From the NCBI RefSeq assembly GCF_008711325.1, contig NZ_VXDB01000002.1:124001-188000 (forward strand): a stretch of DNA of 64,000 nt, in the 5' to 3' direction. A program made the translations under genes and the position numbers. Source of the stretch: Roseibium sediminis (GTDB taxonomy: Bacteria; Pseudomonadota; Alphaproteobacteria; Rhizobiales; Stappiaceae). Below the pieces are notes generated by a model. That model did no database searches. It worked only from the letters and a program-made list of their open reading frames with translations, and was not told where the DNA came from. This document shows, one piece after another, positions 14,905 through 22,738 of the stretch (positions are counted from its first letter, which is position 1; each line of letters begins with the position of its first letter).

Positions 14905-16095
14905 TTACTTGATGATGGAAGCGACGACGCCAGCGCCGACGGTCCGGCCACCTTCGCGGATAGCGAAGCGCAGACCTTCTTCCATGGCGATCGGAACGAT
15001 CAGCTCAACGTCAACAGAGACGTTGTCGCCCGGCATCACCATTTCAGTGCCTTCCGGAAGGGACACAACACCCGTCACGTCCGTCGTACGGAAGTAGAAC
15101 TGAGGACGGTAGTTGGTGAAGAACGGTGTATGACGACCGCCTTCTTCCTTCGTCAGGATGTAGGCTTCTGCCTTGAAGTTCGTGTGCGGGTTAACTGTAC
15201 CCGGCTTGCACAGCACCTGGCCGCGCTCAACGTCTTCACGGCCGATACCGCGGATCAGTGCGCCGATGTTGTCGCCTGCTTCGCCGCTGTCCAGCAGCTT
15301 GCGGAACATTTCAACGCCCGTAACAGTCGTCTTCTGGGTGTCGCGGATGCCGACGATCTCGACTTCCTCACCAACCTTGACGATGCCACGCTCAACACGA
15401 CCGGTCACAACCGTACCACGGCCGGAGATCGAGAAGACGTCTTCGATCGGCATCAGGAACGGCTGATCCTTCGGACGCTCCGGCGTCGGGATGTAGGCGT
15501 CAACCTGAGCCATCAGTTCCTTGATCGCGTCACGGCCGATAGCCGGGTCACGGTTTTCAACTGCCGCCAGTGCAGAACCCTTGACGATCGGAATGTCGTC
15601 GCCCGGGAACTCGTAGGAAGACAGAAGCTCACGGATTTCCATTTCGACCAGCTCGAGGAGCTCTTCGTCGTCGACCTGGTCAACCTTGTTCATGAACACG
15701 ACAAGTGCCGGAACGCCAACCTGACGAGCGAGAAGGATGTGCTCGCGGGTCTGAGGCATCGGGCCGTCAGCTGCGGAGCAGACCAGGATCGCGCCGTCCA
15801 TCTGGGCAGCACCGGTGATCATGTTCTTCACGTAGTCGGCGTGGCCCGGGCAGTCAACGTGAGCGTAGTGACGGTTTTCCGTCTCGTACTCAACGTGTGC
15901 CGTGGAGATGGTGATGCCGCGCGCCTTTTCTTCAGGTGCTGCGTCGATCTGGTCATATGCCTTAGCAACTGCGCCGCCGGTTTCGGCAAGCGTCATCGTG
16001 ATTGCTGCAGTCAGCGTCGTCTTACCATGGTCAACGTGGCCGATCGTGCCAATGTTGACGTGAGGCTTATTGCGCTCAAATTTTTCCTTCGCCAT
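14905..16095 (-). CDS. tuf: Elongation factor Tu
   Basis: EF-Tu delivers aminoacyl-tRNA to the ribosome in a GTP-dependent manner. The protein is 396 residues, starting [20 protein letters not shown]. GTPase motifs [23 protein letters not shown] and NKVD are intact, and the C-terminus [14 protein letters not shown] is canonical. It lies downstream of tRNA-Tyr and tRNA-Gly and upstream of tRNA-Trp-secE, the classical tufB locus. Many alphaproteobacteria carry a second identical copy in the str/S10 region, which would lie outside this window. Confidence 0.99.
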   Translation of the reverse strand: MAKEKFERNKPHVNIGTIGHVDHGKTTLTAAITMTLAETGGAVAKAYDQIDAAPEEKARGITISTAHVEYETENRHYAHVDCPGHADYVKNMITGAAQMDGAILVCSAADGPMPQTREHILLARQVGVPALVVFMNKVDQVDDEELLELVEMEIRELLSSYEFPGDDIPIVKGSALAAVENRDPAIGRDAIKELMAQVDAYIPTPERPKDQPFLMPIEDVFSISGRGTVVTGRVERGIVKVGEEVEIVGIRDTQKTTVTGVEMFRKLLDSGEAGDNIGALIRGIGREDVERGQVLCKPGTVNPHTNFKAEAYILTKEEGGRHTPFFTNYRPQFYFRTTDVTGVVSLPEGTEMVMPGDNVSVDVELIVPIAMEEGLRFAIREGGRTVGAGVVASIIK

Positions 16096-16260
16096 CGGCG
16101 TCGCTCTCTGTCCAATACGCGTTTATATCGATATAGGCTCGCGGCGGGACACGTTCCGAAGCTTTGGAATACTCCTCAGACGACGAATTTATCCCATAGA
16201 TTTTCAGGATGTCCGGGCGAAAGAGCCTTCCGTTCCGGTCACTCCGATCAGCACCCATGA

Positions 16261-16334
16261 TGGAGCGGGTGAAGGGAATCGAACCCTCGTCGTCAGCTTG
16301 GAAGGCTGCTGCTCTACCATTGAGCTACACCCGC
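16261..16334 (-). tRNA. tRNA-Gly (anticodon TCC)
   Basis: A 74-nt tRNA on the minus strand: acceptor GCGGGTG/CACCCGC, anticodon loop CTTCCAA, T-arm with GGTTCGATTCC and encoded CCA. The outermost anticodon-stem pair is a G-A mismatch; the other four pair normally. It lies 23 bases after tRNA-Tyr and is likely processed from the same transcript. Confidence 0.95.
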
Positions 16335-16357
16335 GCGCCGGACCCGAAAAGAAACGA

Positions 16358-16442
16358 TGGTGGAGGAGGTTGGATTCGAACCAACGTAGGCTTAGCCAAC
16401 GGATTTACAGTCCGTCCCCTTTAGCCACTCGGGCACTCCTCC
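16358..16442 (-). tRNA. tRNA-Tyr (anticodon GTA)
   Basis: An 85-nt class II tRNA on the minus strand: acceptor GGAGGAG/CTCCTCC, anticodon GTA in ACGGACTGTAAATCCGT, a long variable arm (TGGCTAAGCC region), T-arm GGTTCGAATCC and encoded CCA. It is the first element of the tRNA-Tyr, tRNA-Gly, tuf unit; a good promoter lies about 85 bases upstream. Confidence 0.97.
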
Positions 16443-16880
16443 ATCTCGTCTCACTTCACGCCGAAGCGGTCAGGATGGCTTACCGAAGAGCCCGCCTTGG
16501 TGGTGCGAGCAATCCCGTGGCGCGTGTTATGCAGATAGGGACCTTTGGTGTCAACGGCGTTTTTGCGAAGAAGTTCATAAAATCGTCGCTCGTTCGAAGT
16601 TCCCCTCCCCGAACGTTGGATACGGACCGTTGCTTTCTCCCGGTATCCTGCCCTTTTCTGGCGGTTCTGTCACGTTTCTTCACAGCTTCTACGTCGCAAA
16701 TTGCCCCATCGGAACACCTGTGTGGAAAACCCGAGAAGGCAAAACCGACACTTTTTGCGCCCCTTTTGGATTGGCGATTCAGCCCGTTGGCCTAACAGAA
16801 GCCCAAATAGATCGCGGGCTGCCTGCTTATGACAATTGTCACTCTTTAAAGCTTCGGGGTTTGGGAGTAGGAGTGCTGTC
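16443..16880. other. Divergent intergenic region between tRNA-Tyr and the rRNA methyltransferase gene
   Basis: These 438 bases hold the tRNA-Tyr promoter (16526-16554, minus) and presumably the plus-strand promoter of the methyltransferase gene, which I could not place with confidence. No gene is supported. GGAGTAGGAG just before 16881 is the ribosome site of the next gene. Confidence 0.6.
16526..16554 (-). promoter_or_regulatory. Promoter of the tRNA-Tyr/tRNA-Gly/tuf unit
   Basis: The minus strand has a perfect -35 TTGACA (16549-16554), a 17-base spacer and a -10 CATAAC (16526-16531). The start point would lie near 16519, about 77 bases before tRNA-Tyr. A consensus -35 fits a highly expressed stable-RNA unit. 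Confidence 0.65.
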
Positions 16881-17714
16881 ATGACTGAGAACAACAATGG
16901 TTCCGGAGCCAAGCGTCCGGGAGACAATCGCCGCCCGCGCAACTTTTCGCGCCCGGGCCAAGGCAACAGGAAACCTGCGCCGCGCCGTCCCGGCCTGCCG
17001 CCGGAAGGACCGATCCTTCTCTATGGCCTGCATACGATCGAGGCAGCCTTTGCAAACAAGGAGCGCAAACGCCGAAAATTGTTTGCGACGGAAAACGCGC
17101 AGCGCCGGCTGACCGAGCGCGGAGTAGTCATAGACGTCCCGATCGAAACAGTGCCGCCAAAGGCGCTGGACCGGATGGTGACAAGGGATGCGGTGCATCA
17201 GGGCGCCGTTCTGGAAGTCGTAGCGCTGCCTGCCTATGGACCGGAACACCTCAAGGGTGCGCGTCTAGTGCTCGCGCTTGATCAGGTGACCGATCCGCAC
17301 AATGTGGGCGCGATTCTTCGTTCAGCGGTCGCCCTTGATGCCGACGCCGTTGTCACGACCGAGCGACACGCTCCTGAAGAAGGCCCGGTTCTGGCAAAAT
17401 CTGCCTCCGGTGCCCTCGACATGATCAAACATGTTCGGGTGAAAAACATGGCGCGGTTCGTGACAGAAATGCAGGATCAGGGTTTTGCCGCCATTGCACT
17501 GGACAGTGATGGCCCCGCCTCCCTTGAAGACACCGAGTTTGCCGAAAAGACGGTGCTGGTTCTTGGCTCTGAAGGCAAGGGCGTCCGTCAGGGCGTTCGC
17601 GAAGCCTGCACAGCGCTGGCACGCCTCGACATGCCCGGCGCCATCCGCTCGCTCAATGTTTCCAATGCGGCTGTGCTGGCTCTTTATGTCGCGCGCCGCA
17701 AGATGGGCCTGTGA
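16881..17714 (+). CDS. rlmB: 23S rRNA (guanosine-2'-O) methyltransferase, RlmB/TrmH family
   Basis: This SPOUT-family enzyme transfers a methyl group from S-adenosylmethionine to a ribose 2'-OH of RNA, probably G2251 of 23S rRNA. The start at MTENNNGSGAKRPG has GGAGTAGGAG upstream; 277 residues. A basic disordered N-terminal extension precedes the substrate-binding domain (LYGLHTIEAAFANKERKRRKLF). The knot domain shows the family blocks ALDQVTDPHNVGAILRSA, VLVLGSEGKGVRQGVRE and IRSLNVSNAAVLALY. Family assignment is firm; the exact target nucleotide is inference from similarity to RlmB. A bidirectional terminator follows. Confidence 0.9.
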   Translation: MTENNNGSGAKRPGDNRRPRNFSRPGQGNRKPAPRRPGLPPEGPILLYGLHTIEAAFANKERKRRKLFATENAQRRLTERGVVIDVPIETVPPKALDRMVTRDAVHQGAVLEVVALPAYGPEHLKGARLVLALDQVTDPHNVGAILRSAVALDADAVVTTERHAPEEGPVLAKSASGALDMIKHVRVKNMARFVTEMQDQGFAAIALDSDGPASLEDTEFAEKTVLVLGSEGKGVRQGVREACTALARLDMPGAIRSLNVSNAAVLALYVARRKMGL

Positions 17715-17751
17715 CGCGCAGCCCCTACATTTGGATTTAGACGCAGAATTG

Positions 17752-17782
17752 AAAAAGGCAGAGAGGGATCGCTGCCTTTTTT
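17752..17782. terminator. Bidirectional intrinsic terminator
   Basis: The inverted repeat AAAAAGGCAG/CTGCCTTTTTT with a short loop gives a hairpin with a T-run on both strands. It separates the converging rlmB (plus) and MFS (minus) genes. Confidence 0.85.
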
Positions 17783-17807
17783 GTTCCCAGACGCAATGAG
17801 GTCAGGC

Positions 17808-18986
17808 TCAAGCCGCTGAATTGGCGGCCGCCCCACTCAGAGGCTCCTCCCTTGCCTCGGCCCGTGTCAGGAATGTCGCCAGCGACAGGCTGAGCAGCAA
17901 CATTGGACCCGTGACCATGAGCCCTGTGCGAATGTCATAAAGATCGGCAACGGGGCCGATCGTGAGCGGGCCGATCAGGAACCCGAGAAGCGCAATAAAC
18001 GACAGCACGGCGACATTTGAAGCCGGACTGGTTCCAGGTGCTGCTGATGCTGCTGTGACGCCGAGCGGGAATGCCAGCGACACTCCGACCCCAAGAACGC
18101 CGAGGCCTGCAAGAGCGACCGGAGCAGAAGGCGCAAACCAGATCAGGGCAACGCCGAACAATCCGATAAGGGCAAGCCCCTGCCCCAGCCGACCGGGTGC
18201 TGCCATCTGGCGCAGACGATCTCCGAACAGGCGTGTCGTTGCCACGCAAAGGGCAAAGACGGAGACGCCGAGACCTGCGAGACCGGGATTGGCAGCGAAG
18301 GTGTCTCTCAGATAGACCGCAGCCCAATCGGCCATGGCTCCTTCGATCAGGGTCGTTCCAAACGTGAAGATGCAAACGCCCAGAAGGATCGGATGCGGAA
18401 GCCTGAAGCCTTTTGCAGTCCCCTCTTCCATGCGCTCGACCCTGGTTGGCACGGGAACGCCCTGGATTGTCGGATAGGCAAGAACCTGCACCACAATCGC
18501 AATCACCATGCCGGCGTATAGTGGGCTCATACCTGCCCATGCAACTGCGGAACCGATCAGCGTGCCGCTCAAAAGGCCGAAGCTCCAGAATCCATGCGCA
18601 GTGCTCATGACCTTGCGGCCTGTCTCCTTCTCATATTCATCGGCCAGCACATTCAGACCGAGTTCCACAAGAGACAGTGAGCTGCCAACGCAGGCGAGCG
18701 CGGCCATCAGGACCCATTGCGACGTGGCCAGGAACGGCGTCAGCATCACAAGGAGAAATACGGGGAAGAAGACGAAGGTGATCAGACGCGCACCGAGCCA
18801 ATTCGCCACTTTCCCGGCGAAAAGAAGCGTGGTCAGCGTACCAATCGGCGCGCCGATCAGCGCGATTGCCAGTTCGCTGTTTGTCAGGCCCAGAGCTGTC
18901 TGGACGCCAGGAATATGCGGCAGCCAGGCACCAAGGGCGATGGGTTGAAGAAAGAAGATAATGCAAATGCGTTGGGCGTGGGTCAT
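17808..18986 (-). CDS. MFS transporter, 12-helix
   Basis: This 392-residue inner-membrane carrier starts at MTHAQRICIIFFLQPIALGAW with GGCAGGA upstream. About twelve hydrophobic helices are visible. The helix 2-3 loop reads GAPIGTLTTLLFAGKVANWLGAR, a version of the MFS signature, and the second half has a degenerate copy (TTRLFGDRLRQM). The pattern resembles the YbjJ/fucose-permease-like branch. Substrate is not predictable. It stands alone, convergent with rlmB and about 200 bases downstream of the carbonic anhydrase gene. Confidence 0.85.
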   Translation of the reverse strand: MTHAQRICIIFFLQPIALGAWLPHIPGVQTALGLTNSELAIALIGAPIGTLTTLLFAGKVANWLGARLITFVFFPVFLLVMLTPFLATSQWVLMAALACVGSSLSLVELGLNVLADEYEKETGRKVMSTAHGFWSFGLLSGTLIGSAVAWAGMSPLYAGMVIAIVVQVLAYPTIQGVPVPTRVERMEEGTAKGFRLPHPILLGVCIFTFGTTLIEGAMADWAAVYLRDTFAANPGLAGLGVSVFALCVATTRLFGDRLRQMAAPGRLGQGLALIGLFGVALIWFAPSAPVALAGLGVLGVGVSLAFPLGVTAASAAPGTSPASNVAVLSFIALLGFLIGPLTIGPVADLYDIRTGLMVTGPMLLLSLSLATFLTRAEAREEPLSGAAANSAA

Positions 18987-19190
18987 GACGAATCCTGCCG
19001 AAAGAAATAATTTCGGCTTCCGAACTAACAGCAAGACCAACGTTTGCACAGACGGGAGAAATCCCAAGGGCAAACTCACCTAACGTCATTTTCTCGCGGA
19101 ATTCTGAGATTTGTTGGCTCTTCATCCCCAAAAAGGGTCAGCGGCTTGCAGGAAAAAATCTCCCCTGCAAGCTGAGCTTCAAACTGCCGG

Positions 19191-20048
19191 TTAGTTGATC
19201 GGCGAAAGAAGGTCTGGATTCACCACCAGATTACGAACGCCGTGAGCGTGGTCTTCGTCAAACGGATTGTCCGCCAACCAGGCAGCGACGGAGGAGATCG
19301 AAACCTTCAACACTTTAGGATGAACATTCCAGGTCACCTGAAAGGGCGAGGCCTTGGTGTTGTACCCAGGTCCGGTTGTCGACCCGGCATAGCTGACCGG
19401 CTGCCCCAAATCCGAAGGCATATTGATCGCTTGATGATTTCCGTCGACGACCCCAACCTCATTAAGGACGCGCAGGTCGGCAGCCTTATCATCGTTCACC
19501 AGCACATATACAAAGGCCTCAACGCGCAGCTGCGGGTTCGCATTTGCCTCTGACAGGCAGGACCCAAGGGTCGGACCAGGCGTGATTGGCGCGGTGGAAT
19601 GCACGTAGTGAATCTCGATCGTATCCCCCGGCTGCAGATCACCATGCTTGCCCTCACCGACAGGATAGTCGATGGCTGCCAGCTCAGCGCTGCTCAGCTG
19701 TCCGTCATAAAGGTATCCGCCCCCATACCCATGCTCATCGGGATTACCGGCATGGCGCGTGTATTCCCCGCCCTTGTGTTCTGCACCTTCATGAAAATGA
19801 ATGTTGCAAAGGTTCATCTGGTCCACAGGGGGAGCCTTGCCGAATGCGACGGGATTGCTGCCTGCAACAGATTCGATGTCTCGCGGCGCCTGCGGTCCGA
19901 ATCCTGCCTCATTCGCCATTTCCGCAAGAGCCGCCCGTTGACCGGCGATGGTTTCGTCACTCAGGCGATTTTCGCCCGCGTTGGCGCTTCCGTTAGAAAG
20001 CAAAAGACAAAGTGAAAGGCCGACTGCCGTAGAAACTGATAGTTTCAC
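19191..20048 (-). CDS. Secreted delta-class carbonic anhydrase
   Basis: The enzyme would hydrate CO2 to bicarbonate outside the cytoplasm. The frame starts with GTG at 20048 after AAAGGAGCAACAA and encodes 285 residues. Residues 1-24 form a Sec signal peptide ending SANA. The family's histidine cluster is visible as NLCNIHFHEGAEHKGGEYT (His84, His86, His91) and EIHYVHS (His147, His150), the probable zinc ligands, with Cys81 beside them. These blocks match the delta class first described from diatoms and later in bacteria. Neighbours do not suggest a pathway. Zinc-ligand roles are inferred by pattern. Confidence 0.82.
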   Translation of the reverse strand: MKLSVSTAVGLSLCLLLSNGSANAGENRLSDETIAGQRAALAEMANEAGFGPQAPRDIESVAGSNPVAFGKAPPVDQMNLCNIHFHEGAEHKGGEYTRHAGNPDEHGYGGGYLYDGQLSSAELAAIDYPVGEGKHGDLQPGDTIEIHYVHSTAPITPGPTLGSCLSEANANPQLRVEAFVYVLVNDDKAADLRVLNEVGVVDGNHQAINMPSDLGQPVSYAGSTTGPGYNTKASPFQVTWNVHPKVLKVSISSVAAWLADNPFDEDHAHGVRNLVVNPDLLSPIN

Positions 20049-20371
20049 TTGTTGCTCCTTTATTCAAATAATTGTGCAGCACAAAACGTAACTCGCTACG
20101 CGTCGGAATATAATTATTTCTACGTATACTTTCCATAGTTACAGATTAGATCGTCCCGATCCGCACCATCACTGAGCGCATTCCAGGGGGAAGCCCAAGG
20201 GTTTGAAACTGATACTGACATGCGTCTTGACCGCGGCGTGTTATCCACAAACACCTTGCCGCTGGTTTCATCAGAAAACGGAAAATCAAAATTCCCTCTT
20301 GCCCCGCAAAGGCAATTGAGGGTACACGGTGCTCCTCGCTTCGGGCCATATCCGAAAGCGCTTGACCCTTA
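20049..20371. other. Intergenic region upstream of the carbonic anhydrase gene and tRNA-Thr
   Basis: About 320 bases separate the divergent carbonic anhydrase and tRNA-Thr genes. The part next to the carbonic anhydrase is AT-rich (around 20105-20140) and probably holds its promoter. A short minus-strand reading frame at 20146-20349 has no ribosome site and no protein-like pattern; I see nothing else. Confidence 0.5.
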
Positions 20372-20447
20372 GCCGGTATAGCTCAGCTGGTAGAGCACGT
20401 GATTTGTAATCTCGGGGTCGCGGGTTCGAATCCTGCTGCCGGCACCA
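20372..20447 (+). tRNA. tRNA-Thr (anticodon TGT)
   Basis: A 76-nt tRNA: acceptor GCCGGTA/TGCCGGC, D-arm GCTC..GAGC, anticodon loop TTTGTAA, T-arm GGGTTCGAATCC and encoded CCA. The anticodon stem CGTGA/TCTCG contains one T-T mismatch in the middle. It stands alone, away from other tRNAs. Confidence 0.93.
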
Positions 20448-20508
20448 CCTCCCCCTTTCTATAGAGTCCGCTTTAGCTGCGAGCCACTTGGTTCTCGCAG
20501 ACGATCGC

Positions 20509-20549
20509 GGCCTGCGCCTTCCGGTTTGAAGAGCGGAAGGACGCAGGCC
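20509..20549. terminator. Long hairpin between tRNA-Thr and the solute-binding protein gene
   Basis: A 15-bp stem with a single bulge (GGCCTGCG-CCTTCCG pairing with CGGAAGG-A-CGCAGGCC, ten-base loop) lies between two converging genes. ATCTTTC follows on the plus strand. It is probably a shared, weakly T-tailed terminator. Confidence 0.55.
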
Positions 20550-20569
20550 ATCTTTCGAACAATTGGCAC

Positions 20570-21565
20570 CTAGTTTCGGACTGTTTCCTCGCCCGGCGGG
20601 ATATAGCCCGGCACATCAAGTTCGCCGTACCATTTTGCCCACAAGGCGTCGAATTCGCCGCTTTGACGAAGTTCCGCGTAGCGCTTCTTCATGTGTTGCC
20701 GAATCTCGACCGGCGTCTGGAGCGAGGCGGCAAGATAGGTAACAGGGATGCCGAAGGCCCGGATCGGCGTGGCCTTCAGCGGTTTGCCATGACCGCCAGC
20801 AGCCAGCCAAGCCTCGGTCTCCTTTACTGAAACCAACGCCTCTTCCTTGATTACGATTGTGCCGCCCAATCGTCCCATCGAGATTCTTTGCGCATCCGAC
20901 ATCAGGGCCGGCCTGCCGTCGACAAAAACCAGATCGTGCTCGGATTCCATCTTTTTTCGATAATCGACATCGGTTTTAAGCCGCTCAATATCCAACACGC
21001 GATCGAAGTCTGATGCCGCCTTGACGAAGAAATTGCTCCTGTATTCCGGGTCTTCCTGCAACCGCTTCTCAAACTCCGGGTTCCAGGCAATTGCCTCGTC
21101 AATTTCGATGAAGTTGGGCCCGAGAACCAGATCATCAATATCGTCAAGGTCACCAATCGACTCTTCGGCCCGGGTCACCAGATAGGCAGCCTCGGTGTTG
21201 AACACGCCGATATAGTCCATGAAAGTCAGGCGCTCGGGGCGATAGGAAACCAGCGGCAGAAAATTCGCCTCCCCTGTCCGTATGTTTTCCAGCGACCTTT
21301 TCCAGACCGGGGCATCGGCAAAGCTGACGGCAAGATCAACCGGCGCACCGTCCAGAAGCGCATTGATCAAATCGACTTCAAATCCCGTATACGCCTGCCG
21401 TGTTGCATCATAACCCGATGCAGGCACCTGCATCGATAAATAGGCCCGCAACGTCAGCGGCTCTGCTTGCAGGTGTTGGCTGGAGAGGACGCTCAACATT
21501 CCTGCGGCCAACACCAATCCACCAGCCCTCAAGAAGCCATTTAAACGAACGATCATTGTTTCCAT
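20570..21565 (-). CDS. Periplasmic family 3 (amino-acid-type) solute-binding protein
   Basis: This 331-residue exported protein starts at METMIVRLNGFLRAGG with GGGAGGG upstream, followed by a signal peptide ending around HLQAEP. The mature part has the family 3 fold: LTLRAYLSMQVPASGYD, GFEVDLINALLDG and a C-terminal EFDALWAKWYGEL. No permease or ATPase gene is adjacent, so it is an orphan binding protein or a sensor ligand-binding partner. A large AT-rich divergent gap separates it from the next gene. Ligand unknown. Confidence 0.8.
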   Translation of the reverse strand: METMIVRLNGFLRAGGLVLAAGMLSVLSSQHLQAEPLTLRAYLSMQVPASGYDATRQAYTGFEVDLINALLDGAPVDLAVSFADAPVWKRSLENIRTGEANFLPLVSYRPERLTFMDYIGVFNTEAAYLVTRAEESIGDLDDIDDLVLGPNFIEIDEAIAWNPEFEKRLQEDPEYRSNFFVKAASDFDRVLDIERLKTDVDYRKKMESEHDLVFVDGRPALMSDAQRISMGRLGGTIVIKEEALVSVKETEAWLAAGGHGKPLKATPIRAFGIPVTYLAASLQTPVEIRQHMKKRYAELRQSGEFDALWAKWYGELDVPGYIPPGEETVRN

Positions 21566-22093
21566 GTTCACGCGCCCTCCCGCTCGAACATTGCCAAATT
21601 GAAAGCCGGCGCCTACGTGAAGTTGCGGCACCACAATAGAGAGCGCTCCGAAAGGAGAGACGTTGCCAGCTGGCAAATTCTTTCTCCTTCAATGCATGCG
21701 TCATCGTTCCCGGAAATGCCTCTACGCACATCCAAAGTTCCAATCGAAAGACATTGCATGCATTCGAACGCTGCTGCCAGACGCAGGAAAAGAAACCGTC
21801 ATCCCTGGCAGAACACACTCGCCCACCAAGTCAAACACCCGGAAAGAGATAACTTTTTATAAATTCTTCCCATACGTAAGCTGCGAGAGATAACCACATT
21901 CGCCTCATCTTACGTAGTTGTCATTTACTGCAATTTCCAAAATTAATTCTGATTCTAAAAGATATTCGACAGGATCGCATTGTTGCAATTATGCCTTTAA
22001 CTCAAACCATTAAATACGCCTTATATTAACTTGCATTTGGTAGTATCGTAGAGGTTGAAATTTGTAACTCACCCGTCTGGAGAAGGATGTCGA
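21566..22093. other. AT-rich divergent intergenic region
   Basis: About 530 bases without a supported gene separate the divergent solute-binding protein and molybdopterin-fold genes. The 21850-22050 part is much richer in A and T than the neighbouring DNA. It probably carries promoters for both sides. Short reading frames here show no protein character. Confidence 0.5.
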
Positions 22094-22591
22094 ATGCGTT
22101 TTGGATCTGCTCTTGGACCTCTTGCTGTTGCTCTCTCGCTCACAATTCTGCAGCTGCCTTTTGCCGCGACTGCAAGTGCTGCGGAGACACTGTTCGCGTT
22201 GATTACCGCGGATGGAACGTCAACTGATGTCACCGACAAAACCTTTGAAGAGATCGGCTACACCGAGATCAAGACTCGTCTTGTCGGTGAAGCGGACACG
22301 GTTTCCACCGTTCGCGGCGTCCTGTTTTCCGCCCTGCTGGATCATTACGGTGTCGATGCGGAGACCGTACAGGTGACCGGACTCGACGGATACATGGCCG
22401 AGCTACCTGTCGACGAGCTGAAGCAATATCCGGTCGTGATAGCAACTGAAGTCGACGGAAATCGCCTGTCAGTTCGAAGCAAGGGCCCGGGTTGGGTTGT
22501 GTACCCGTTCACGGACCATCCCGAAATTGACGATCAATTGCGCGAAGCCCGCTGCGTGTGGCAGGTCCGCGATATCGCCGTCCGGAACTAG
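22094..22591 (+). CDS. Periplasmic molybdopterin-binding-fold protein
   Basis: This is a 165-residue exported protein. The start MRFGSALGPLAVALS was chosen because GAAGG lies seven bases before it; residues 1-30 form a signal peptide ending ASAAET. The rest resembles the sulfite-oxidase-like molybdopterin-binding domain: VRGVLFSALLDHYGV, VTGLDGYMAELPVDEL, PVVIATEVDGNRLSVRSKGPGWVVYPF and a final VWQVRDIAVR. The usual cofactor cysteine is not obvious (the only Cys is near the C-terminus), so cofactor binding is doubtful. It sits about 150 bases upstream of a GGDEF-EAL gene on the same strand and may act as its periplasmic partner. Confidence 0.78.
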   Translation: MRFGSALGPLAVALSLTILQLPFAATASAAETLFALITADGTSTDVTDKTFEEIGYTEIKTRLVGEADTVSTVRGVLFSALLDHYGVDAETVQVTGLDGYMAELPVDELKQYPVVIATEVDGNRLSVRSKGPGWVVYPFTDHPEIDDQLREARCVWQVRDIAVRN

Positions 22592-22738
22592 AGGAAGCGA
22601 GCAGGGTTATAATTGCCGCTCAGCGGCAAAGTTTGTGTGGCGTTGAATACTCCTCACCGGAACTCCTCTCTCTCAGTTTCTAATATGAGAGAACCTATCA
22701 GGGAGCTACTCCGGGAGGATGCTGCGAAAAGGAACAGG

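Noticed and set aside
20372..20447. tRNA-Thr as an integration site for a genomic island
   Set aside because: No integrase gene, and no repeat of the tRNA 3' end was noticed downstream.
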